The notes beneath the pieces are model-generated. The model had not been told where the DNA came from. It was given only the letters and a program-made list of their open reading frames with translations, and did not search any database. DNA of 64,000 bases from Macrostomum hystrix (Eukaryota > Platyhelminthes > Macrostomidae): NCBI GenBank assembly GCA_950097015.1, contig CATNEN010000001.1:17116501-17180500 (forward strand), in the 5' to 3' direction. The position numbers and the translations under genes are program-made. This document shows, piece after piece, positions 21,114 to 32,200 of this stretch (its first letter is position 1; every line of letters starts with the position of its first letter).

Positions 21114-21796
21114 ATCCGAGTTAAAAACAGAAAACATTATTCAGCAAAAATAGCTGACAAAATATCTGACAAGAGAGCGAATTCAGAAGGCAGGCAGTCC
21201 AGCCATAAAATTTATTTAGGTAGCCTAATTTACTAAAAAACTATGGGGGCTGCATACGGTTGTCAGAAAATTAAAAAAGGAAAGCAAATTAGCAAACGAC
21301 AAATTTACAACGCATTAACAGTAACAAGACCAGATGACGGTGTATTGTAAATGATTATCGCGAAAAAAGACAGAAAAAGCGGCAAAAAAGAATCAGTAAA
21401 TAAAAAAACTCACAAAATAAACTCATTTCATATGGTGCTTAACGAACACAGAAAGCTAACAGCCCATAACTATGCTAAACACAATCGTTCTAATGAAATC
21501 GTACCATAAAAATAAATCATAAATAAAAACATTTTTTATGGAATGTTGCAAATCAAGTTTGAAATAAAACACAAAACGGAATTGAGTAGCATTAGATTAT
21601 AGGCATTCATTGTTCTCCTCATGGCAATGAAAAATGCAAAGATGACATTCAAATCAATGCCTCACTGGACTCACTGATAAGATAACGTATGATTTATTAG
21701 ACAATATCTGACAATATTCTAGCAACCGTGTACACTCTTATTAACCAACTGAGTCATTCTCGATTGAAAGGGACAATTTTAGAGTACTCATGTTAG
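21114..21796. other. AT-rich intergenic DNA
   Basis: No gene or element is recognised. Confidence 0.5.
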
Positions 21797-21835
21797 GCTT
21801 TACCTGTTAGACAAATGTTCCCCTGTTAGATTTAG

Positions 21836-22221
21836 GCGGTCGGTGGCAGAGCGGTTAACGCGTTTGCCTCTCGCACCAAGGTCCCTAAGTTCGATTCCGC
21901 GGCGAGGCCACATTTTTTTTTCGAGAGAAGCCGCGGAGAGAAGGCTTTGGGGGCTTGTCGTGAAATTTACGCCCTCGAGGGCCAACCTCCATGGCACAGT
22001 GAGAGTTGCAAATCTCACTGACGATGCCTGACGATGAGAAAGTCAGGGCAGATGTACACACCTGTGTGAGCGCGTGCCTGCGTACAGTATCTGTGTGAGT
22101 GTGTGCTCAGGAGTCAGCGAAATGGGCAGAATTGCCTCCTCGCTGGCTGCGGGTCTAGTGTCACCAAATGATGTGCCATTGTCCGCAGCCCACCTGTAAT
22201 AATAATAATTATTATCATTAC
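21836..22221 (+). mobile_element. tRNA-derived SINE, family 2
   Basis: The tRNA-like head is of the Leu/Ser type (A box tggcagagcgg at 21844-21854, B box agttcgattcc at 21888-21898). Then come a body with ctttgggggcttgtcgtgaa, a tail block gcgtgcctgcgtacagtatc, and a terminal (TAA)n/ATT tract. It sits inside the 20-bp minisatellite; both flanks read cccctgttaga, but that is also the array unit, so a target duplication cannot be proven. Confidence 0.85.
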
Positions 22222-22275
22222 TCCCCTGTTAGACACTCCTGTTAGGCAACATGTTCATGTGTTAGCCTGTGTTAG

Positions 22276-22590
22276 GAGAGGTTGTAGCCTAGTGGTTAGG
22301 GAGTCGGACTCACGACTTGAAGGTCGGGGGTTCGATTCCGGACTCCACTGGAACAATTTGTGTCCTTTAGCAAGACACTTAACTCTGCATTGCTTCAGTT
22401 CACCCAGCTGTTAAATGGGTACCAGCATCAGCTGGGATAATTGAAGGTGGGTATGTCGTCCCCCCAGTCCATGGACTGAACAGCCGTACGCAGCCTTCAG
22501 ATGCGCCGCGTAATAGCTTGCGGCTGTGCTGTCGGCTGCACATCTGGCCCAATTGGGGCAGGTGTAATCAATTATTTATTATTATTATAT
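22276..22590 (+). mobile_element. tRNA-derived SINE, family 1
   Basis: A box tagcctagtgg (22285-22295), B box ggttcgattcc (22329-22339), central part gtcctttagcaagacactta leading to cacccagctgttaaatgggt (a style of SINE core known from many aquatic animals), body ccccccagtccatggactga, and an (ATT)n tail. Flanks share tcatgtgttag, which may be a target duplication or simply array sequence. Confidence 0.85.
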
Positions 22591-22954
22591 CATGTGTTAG
22601 ACAAGATATTCCCCAGTTAGACAAAATGTTCACCTGTTAGACAAGATTTTCCCCTGTTAGACAAGATGTTCACCTGTTAGACAAGATTTTCCCCTGTTAG
22701 ACAAGATGTTCACCTGTTAGACAAGATGTTCACCTGTTAGACAAGATTTTCCCCTGTTAGACAAGATTTTCACCTGTTAGACAAGAAGTTCACCTGTTAG
22801 ATTTCCTAGACGGAATCGTCATCCTGTTCTACTACATTCTAACCTGTAGGGCAACGCGAGCATTTTAATTATTTTGATATACAAAAATGTTCCCAGTGAC
22901 TGACAATGACCGACCACAAAAAATTAGGCAGAAGATAGTCTTGCTTGTGGCTTT

Positions 22955-23268
22955 TTACCACACATTTCCCTCATAGCTAGCTGAGGGAGATGAAAGTTGT
23001 TCGTCCTGTCCGCTAGATTCAACAGGGGGCCTCTGTTCTCTATGCTGCTGCTGCTGCTGCGAGAACTCTCGAAAGTGCCTACCAGCTGGTCCATTGGGCA
23101 GCAGTAAGTCTACATTGAAGTCCATGCCAGTTGGACTGATGTCGGCTAGGGGAGACGATGCGATTCGATCGATCAGGCACTGGATGGTGGCGGATGTGTC
23201 GCCTCCAAGGCCGTTGATGTCCAGCAGAGGGGTAAACACCTCCGTTAGGTGGAATAGACGCTTGATGG
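22955..23268 (-). CDS. Nuclear receptor exon 6 (helix 12 and C-terminal tail)
   Basis: Acceptor tttccaccgcag. Reads IKRLFHLTEVFTPLLDI (end of LBD, AF-2-like), then a tail of about 85 residues with a polyGln run (FSQQQQQH) ending at TAA 22955-22957. Confidence 0.85.
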
Positions 23269-26200
23269 CTGCGGTGGAAATGGTTTGGGGAAATAGGTGA
23301 ATAAAACAAAGGTTTTCATTTTAGAAGAATATGGGATCTACAGGGGCACGAATGAGGATCTGGGATTAGATATGAGGGTCTGGGATTAGATATGAGGATC
23401 TGGGATTAGATATGAGGATCTGGGATTAGATATGAGGATCTGGGATTAGATATGAGGATCTGGGATTAGATATGAGGATCTGGGATCAGAAATGAGGATC
23501 TGGGATCAGAAATGAGGATCTAGGATCAGAAATAGGTATCTGGGATCAGAAATAGGGATCTGGGATCAGAAATGAGCATGTGGGATCAGAAAAAAGGATC
23601 TGGGATCAGAGAGGAGGATCTGGTATCAGAAATAGGGATCTGGGATCAGAAAAAAGGATCTGGGATTTATAATGAGGATCTGGGATCAGAGATGAGGATC
23701 TGGGAGCAGAAATGAGGATCTGGGAGCAGAAATGAGGATCTGGGAGCAGAAATAAGGATCTGGGATTAGTTATGTCTATAAACGGTCTGAACGGAGCACC
23801 ATCTGACCCACCGGCAAGCCGAACAGACAGGCGCAGCTCGTGACTCTGCTGCAGCACTGAGGGAGACCAGCCGTGCCTATTAGTCTCCTCATTGCACAGG
23901 TGAGTCCAGAATAGGCCAGCAATGGATAGGTGCGTGCTGATTAGGGAGTCCAGATTCACAAACACTGACTCGGGGCATTGAATGCCGATATCTGTCACGG
24001 TGTTTGATGCGCGAAGCGATTATCAATTTACCAATCCATAAAGAACGGCTCAAAAAAAGCTGAAAAAGTACTCACATGGCGACGTCAAACAAAAGGCTGA
24101 TAGGAAGGCCAACTCATTATCGGTGATGCTCAATTGATCCCATTTAGTTGACAGTTCGAAAAATTTTGTAAACAATTTTGACAGCATCGGATGTCTGGCC
24201 GACTGAAGAAATCGTCTGCGAAATCAACACGAGGGCGCAGATACAATTCCGCTACTCACAGTAGCATAGTAAGCAACATATGAACATTTGAAACAAAACA
24301 TTTTACTGTTTAGCTAATATAAAAAAATCAAACAGGGACAGGAGATGTAAGGGAGATAGAAGATTAACACCTGTTAGACAGGAATATGAGATGGATGAAC
24401 ACCTGTTAGACAGGAATATGAGATGGATGAACACCTGTTAGACGGGAATATGAGATGGATGAACACCTGTTAGACGGGAATATGAGATGGATGAACACCT
24501 GTTAGACGGGAATATGAGATGGATGAACACCTATTAGACGGGAATATGAGATGGATGAACACCTGTTAGACGGGAATATGAGATGGATGAACACCTGTTA
24601 GACGGGAATATGAGATGGATGAACACCTGTTAGACGGGAATATGAGATGGATGAACACCTGTTAGACGGGAATATGAGATGGATGAACACCTGTTAGACA
24701 GGACTATGAGATGGATGAACACCTGTTAGACAGGAATATGAGATGGATGAACACCTGTTAGACAGGAATATGAGATGGATGAACACATGTTAAACAGGAA
24801 TATGAGATGGATGAACACCTGTTAGACAGGAATATGAGATGGATGAACACATGTTAAACAGGAATATGAGATGGATGAACACCTGTTAGACAGGAATATG
24901 AGATGGATGAACACCTGTTAGACGGGACTATGAGATGGATGAACACCTGTTAGACAGGAATATGAGATGGATGAACACCTGTTAGACGGGACTATGAGAT
25001 GGATGAACACCTGTTAGACAGGAATATGAGATGGATGAACACCTGTTAGACGGGAATATGAGATGGATGAACACCTGTTAGACGAACTAATTGTGTTTCT
25101 AATAACAAGCAAATGATGATAAGCCCCATCATAGTTGAGCTTACTCAGGAGTTGACAAACTCCACAAGAGCATCATGTCATTGTGTTTCAGCTCCTGCCC
25201 CTCCCACTAGAGTGCATTTTTCAATATTTAACATGGAAATTTCCACCCAAATCCCAACCCATCGCCCACCCCAATGTCCTTCTCACATGAATGAATATCT
25301 GTCGCGGAAATTTCCAGTATGCCAAAAATTTGAGAACTAAAAAATATGATACAGGAATTCTTTGGCTCGCTCATGAAGTCATGGAACCGGTGAGACACGC
25401 AAGCAGACAGAATATCCCTAGTTATCCAAATCAGTGGGGATTGTTTTTGAGAATTGAGAATATGGCTAATTATTACATTAGGCAGCTTGGTAGGCACGCC
25501 CTGTCCCATACAAAACGCCCTTTTTTCTACACGCCATGAAAGGAAATTGAAGAAGACAGATTAGGATGGGATTATTTAGGCTGAAGGTAGGCAGGGCGTG
25601 TTTGGTTGAGAAAGCAAGGGACTCAGGTGCTAATCTGAGGAACAGCAACAGGGTGGCAGGGAGGCAGAGAGATAACAAAATTTTTTTAGGCCGAATTGAC
25701 TATGCTCGAAGCTCAGTTGAAGAAAAGATGCTAGCTGATAAAACGAGGTCAAAAAACATCTCACGAAGATTGCTCAGGAAACTGAAAAGGCTTAGCTAGC
25801 TGCTGCTGCGAATAAAGATTATGATTTTACGAACAAAAATTTTAGAGAACTTCACGCAATTCATGAACAAGTGATTAAATTAATTTTTAAGACATAGCAG
25901 GGCTTAAATCACGAATGAGAATATTGAGTGCACATAAAAATGACGAGACGATAACCAGAAGCTCAAGACTCGGAGGGTGGGAATGTGAGCGTGCGGAGGG
26001 TAGGAATGTGAGCGTGCGGAGGGTAGGAATGAGAGGGTGCGGAGGGTAGGAATGAGAGGGTGCGGAGGGTAGAAATGAGAGGGTGCGGAGGGTAGGAATA
26101 AGAGGGTGCGGAGGGTAGGAATGAGAGGGTGCGGAGGGTAGAAATGAGAGGCTGTGAAGGGTAGGAATGAGAGGGTGCGGAGGGTAGGAATGAGAGGATG

Positions 26201-29200
26201 TGGAGGGTAGGAAAAAGAGGGTGCGGAGGGTAGGAATGAGAGGGTGTGGAGGGTAGGAATGAGAGGGTGCGGAGGGTAGGAATGAGAGGATGTGGAGGGT
26301 AGGAAAAAGAGGCTGTGGAGGGTAGGAATGAGAGTGTGCGGAGGGTAGGAATGAGAGGGTGCGGAGGGTTGGAATGAGAGGGTGCGGAGGGTAGGAATGA
26401 GAGGGTGCGGAGGGTAGGAATGAGAGGATGCGGAGGGTTGGAATGAGAGGCTGTGGAGGGTAGGAATGAGAGGGTGCGGAGGGTCGGATTGAGGCGGTGC
26501 AGAGGGCCGCGGTCATCTTACCTAGTCAGACGGAAGTTCATGGTGGGATCAATAATGTAGCCCTCTAATCGCTTAACCAGAGAGAAGCAGAAGCGCATGG
26601 CCAGGAGCTGTGAGCAGTGGCTGAGTAGAAGGCGCCTCTTGTCCGCCGGACAGATCACTTCCGAGCAGTTCTCCAGCCAAGGAGGCTTCGGCGGCTCCTG
26701 CGAAGCTTCCGCTGCGGCAGCGGCTGCGGCATCATCTGTGCCACTGTCGCCGAAGATGCTCTGGGTAAAGGCCACTACACGGCTGAGCAGGCTTGGCATG
26801 CAGGCGAGCAGACGAGAGAGAACAACAGGCTCCTCGTCTGGCAGGGGCTCGCGAGTCTGCATGGAAATTATCGGCTAGTGAATTAGCGGAAACATATGTA
26901 CGAGATGTAGGGAGACTAATGTATGAGATGTAGGGTGACAGATCTGAGATTCAGGGATAGATACAGATCTGAGATTCAGGGATAGATACAGATCTGAGAT
27001 GCAGGGATAGAGACAGATCTGAGATGCAGGGATAGAGACAGATCTGAGATGCAGGGATAGAGACAGATCTGAGATGCAGGGATAGAGACAGATCTGAGAT
27101 GCAGGGATAGATACAGATCTGAGATGCAGGGATAGAGACAGATCTGAGATGCAGGGATAGAGACAGATCTGAAATGCAGGGATAGAGACAGATCTGAGAT
27201 GCAGGGATAGAGACAGATCTGAGAGGCAGGGATAGAGACAGATCTGAAATGCAGGGATAGAGACAGATCTGAGATGCAGGGATAGAGACAGATCTAAGAT
27301 GCAGGGATAGAGACAGATCTGAGATGCAGGGATAGAGACAGATCTGAGATGCAGGGATAGAGACAGATCTGAGATGCAGGGATAGAGACAGATCTGAGAT
27401 GCAGGGATAGATACAGATCTGAGATTTAGGGATAGATACAGATCTGAGATTCAGGGATAGATACAGATCTGAGATTTAGGGATAGATACAGATCTGAGAT
27501 TCAGGGATAGAGACAGATCTGAGATGCAGGGATAGAGACAGATCTGAGATGCAGGGATAGAGACAGATCTGAGATGCAGGGATAGAGACAGATCTGAGAT
27601 GCAGGGATAGAGACAGATCTAAGATGCAGGGATAGAGACAGATCTGAGATGCAGGGATAGAGACAGATCTGAGATGCAGGGATAGAGACAGATCTGAGAG
27701 GCAGGGATAGAGACAGATCTGAGATGCAGGGGTAGAGACAGATCTGAGAGGCAGGGATAGAGACAGATCTGAGAGGCAGGGATAGAGACAGATCTGAGAG
27801 GCAGGGATAGAGACAGATCTGAGAGGCAGGGATAGATACAGATCTGAGAGGCAGGGATAGAGACAGATCTGAGATGCAGGGGTAGAGACAGATCTGAGAT
27901 GCAGGGATAGAGACAGATCTGAGAGGCAGGGATAGAGACAGATCTGAGATGCAGGGGTAGAGACAGATCTGAGATGCAGGGATAGAGACAGATCTGAGAG
28001 GCAGGGATAGAGACAGATCTGAGATGCAGGGATAGAGACAGATCTGAGAGGCAGGGATAGATACAGATCTGAGAGGCAGGGATAGATACAGATCTGAGAG
28101 GCAGGGATAGAGACAGATCTGAGATGCAGGGGTAGAGACAGATCTGAGATGCAGGGATAGAGACAGATCTGAGAGGCAGGGATAGAGACAGATCTGAGAT
28201 GCAGGGATAGAGACAGATCTGAGAGGCAGGGATAGATACAGATCTGAGAGGCAGGGATAGAGACAGATCTGAGATGCAGGGGTAGAGACAGATCTGAGAT
28301 GTAGGGATAGAGACAGATCTGAGAGGCAGGGAGACTAACCATTTGCAGCCGTTCGGCTCTGAACTGTGCCATCCTCTCAGGTGAGAAATGAAACGATCGC
28401 CGGTGGCCCAGCAAAATCAGATCGATATTATCGGCAATCAGCTGCGAGCTGGTGACTTCTCCGTTGGCGTGAACAAACTGGCTGGATACAGACAGCCTCT
28501 GCGGCGGCCAGTGCGGTGAGAACTTCTCAACGGAGGTGAGCAGAATTCTGGTGAGTCGCTCATTCAGACTGACCTGCCGAACGAAAGCCTCCAAGGTCGG
28601 GCACAGCAGGGGGCCGACTAGGCGCTGGCAGACTTGACCCAGAGACTCAGACGAAACTTCGTCTGTCGATATGAGTTGAGACTTCTCCAACCAAAGCTTC
28701 TTCGGAGCCCGACCTGGCGGCGGCTGCTGCTGCTGGTCCAGATGGAAATAATCTCTAGTCTGACTCTGCTGCTGGTGTTGGCTGTGATGCAATGCAGACG
28801 AGGCTGGGGACAATCTGTAGAGCATGTTGAGACAGCGGGCTGGTTGCTTAGCAACCGGATGGCCGGCAGAGCTGCCTGCACTGTCGGGCTGCTGCGGCGG
28901 CCGTAGCAGGCGCTGCCGCTTCAGCGGCGGCGGAGCCATCGAAGAAGACGGGGCTGGAGGCGAAAATTCTTCGTATTGAGCTTGCCGCTGGTAGGTTCTA
29001 GATCCGGGGCCATTGTTGCTGCCCGAGCTGCTGCGCCTGCCAAGCTGCACTTCAAATTCTCGACGCTTCTGTTCAATGTAGAGCAGGAGGTGGCTGTCAG
29101 TGATGGCGTTGATTGACCAGGCGCTTGAATTTGAAGCGCCCCCGCCGCCAGTACTACCAGGCAGCGGGATCTCCGAGAACGTCGGCAGGCCGTCGCTGGC

Positions 29201-32200
29201 GAGCTGGTCGAACTGCTGCTCTATGGCGGAGTTGGCAGCCTGGCCAGCTGATTCGCGAGCCTTCGCTCGACGGCCGAGCTTGGAACGCTGGCGGCCCATG
29301 TTGACGGCGCAGCACTTCTTTAGGCGGCACCACTGGCAGGTGTTGCGCGTCTGTGGCGTAATCTCCAGCGGCACCGTGTGGCCGCAGGCGCCGCCCAGAT
29401 TGCAAGAGGACACAATGCGACGGAAGAAGCCCTGGAGATGAGATCAGAAGATGAGCACATGAGGGCGAGGCATTAACAAACAGGAGGGACAAAGATTCGT
29501 GAAAAGAGAGGATGGAAAGTTGGTCAGTGAGAGGGCGGAAATCAGGAAAGGGACGGCGGAAATCAGGAAAGGGACGGCGGAAATTGGGGAATGGAGAGGA
29601 GAGGATGGAGAGGATATCTGGGAAGAGGAGCGAATTTAAGGGAACAGAGGGGCGGGAATCATAGAAGAGACGGGCGGAAATCGGGGAAGAGAGGGGGCGG
29701 AAATCAGGAATATAGGGGCGGAAATCAGAGGAGAGTGGCGGAAATCAGGAAAGAGAGGGGCGGAAATCAGAGGAGCGGGGCGGGAATCGGGGAAGAGAGG
29801 GGCGGAAATCATAGGAGGGGAGCGGGAATTGAGGAAGAGAGGGGCGGAAATCTGGGAAGAGGAGCGAATTTAAGGGAACAGAGGGGCGGGAATCATAGAA
29901 GAGACGGGCGGAAATCGGGGAAGAGAGGGGCGGAAATCAGGAATATAGGGGCGGAAATTAGAGGAGAGTGGCGGAAATCAGGAAAGAGAGGGGCGGAAAT
30001 CAGAGGAGCGGGGCGGGAATCGAGGAAGAGAGGGGTGGAAATCAGAGGAGCGGGGCGGGAATCGAGGAAGAGAGGGGTGGAAATCATAGGAGGGGGCGGG
30101 AATTGAGGAAGAGAGGGGCGGAAATCATAGGAGGGGCGGGAATTGAGGAAGAGAGGGGGCGGAAATCATAGGAGGGGGCGGGAATCAGAGCAGAGAGGGC
30201 CTGAATTTCGGCGAAGATGGGCGATAATTGGGGAATCTAAGGGAAACGCGGTAGACTCGAAAGAGTAGGTCGGAAATTAGTGAGGAGGGAATGGAAAAAT
30301 ATAGAAGGAAAAAAGATAGAAAAAATAACATCGGGTCGGTCGTAGCAAGGCTGCTAGAACACAGGTGGGTGGATGCGTGGATGATTAGAGGCCAATGGAA
30401 CGATGATGGCGCTCAGCATTTAGTGATTTTGCGGAGTCTTGTCTTAAAAACGGTGTGTGAAGACACACGCATGGCTTGGTGCGCGTTTTGCAATTCAATT
30501 TGGTAATTGTTGAGGAGAGGAAAACTGGATGATTGCCAACACAGTCACACACAAATCGCCTAGGACCTAATCTGTAAAATTATCCAACAATTCAATAGAA
30601 AAATGCTTTCATCTTGCTATCCGTCTGCGTGTAGAATAAGAAAGCAAGAAACGAAAGTCAGCAGTTAAACGTTAACCGAAATTGTGCAAGTGCAAAATCT
30701 ATTTATAGACCTATTGATGAATGTCTGGCGGAACTAGGTTTCAATGCATTCGTTAGGCTCGTGATACACAATTATTATCAGTGTGTATACAGCAGTCAAC
30801 ATGTATTCAATTGATGTCTATAAATACATTAGCGGCTAGTGTCACGAGTAAAGAGACCATATAAGTTTAGGATGGCCTTTCTTATTTCATTACAAATGCG
30901 ACTCGAAGTTAAAGGACTGATCGGATTATCTCTAGTCTGTATTGAGTTGAACTCTGCCAGCGATCAGCGATTGTAACTGCAAACAACATACGATCGTCTG
31001 ATACTAAATGTCTACTGTGTTATATTGCCCATTCGGATCCACTGCATAGAACCTTTCAGCGAATTGCGCAAGTCTACAAACAGTCTTCAACCCGACTATT
31101 ATTGGTAAGTTTCTGAAATTATTTGGCTATATTTATAATTTTTCAATGCTTTATTCATTGTTAAGTGTTTATAATGTTAGCGACAGTTGCTGATGGTGAG
31201 AAATTTTTGTTTTAACTCTTCCAAACAATGGCGTCTACCAGCTTGTACAGATACAGGATGAATTTTTATCTGTACAATGCGCGCAAGATAAGATACTCAA
31301 TCCTGCTGCATTGCCATTGGATTAGAACAATATAGATGATCGGTAGGGATGAGTTGGACGTCCTAAAGCATAGAGCTTTAAGCCAGCTATCTTCGTTTTT
31401 ATTGGTTAGGAACCGCGCCTAATCATGAGATGGGAGAAAAGATAAAACTATGTAATCCCAAGCACGATGCTAGGAAACAAGCTATAAAATAAAAATCTCA
31501 CGCCAAACAGTTCTATAGGTTTAGCTAGGAGGATTAACCTTCTTGTGTGCATCTTTTTCACACAGGACTAGTAAAATTAGTTAAGTAGCTATAGAGGGTT
31601 TGACTGATTAATTAGACTCTAGGTCGGGAGTAAAGGGTTAAAAGATACATCATTATTTTTTAGTTTAGAATTAAACTACCTGCTTAGTTTATTAATAGTA
31701 ACTAAATACAATTTTTAGTATACACAAGAATAGATAACGCCCTATTTTTAGATTATTGTTTTATATCTGAAAATAAAATCTAGTTAATAAAAAAACCTGA
31801 CAAAATCCCTTTTTAGTGTTATAGATTTCTTAGTTAAGCTATATACTCCCTATAGTTGTTTTTAACTTACCCCTTAGGCCAAAAAATGATTCATTATATT
31901 AAAGGCCAACAATACTCGTAGTTAAAATATTGCATATCTTCATGTTAAAATGACGCGCAAAAAATTCGAGCAAAAAATTCCCTTCCGCATCAATAAACAA
32001 ACAAATAAACAATTAAGTTTTGTTGAAGGTCATAGCGCATATTTTTGTATACTAATAAAAATAGTTATATTTTTCATAATATAATAAATCACACAGCCTA
32101 ATTATTTGTTAGCTATAACTGTAACATTTTTATTGCCATAAATATAGTATTTTAGTTTAATTTAAACAAAAATCATCTCCCTATATTTAAAAACATTAGA

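Larger units (their letters stand above)
21797..22801. repeat. 20-bp minisatellite interrupted by two SINEs
   Basis: Unit cctgttagacaagatgttca. Array remnants lie at 21797-21835, 22222-22275 and 22591-22801; the gaps are two SINE insertions. It carries CTGTTAGAC. Confidence 0.85.

Noticed and set aside
21836-21910. Functional tRNA gene
   Set aside because: A and B boxes are present but the acceptor stem does not pair properly, and the sequence continues into a SINE body with a repeat tail.
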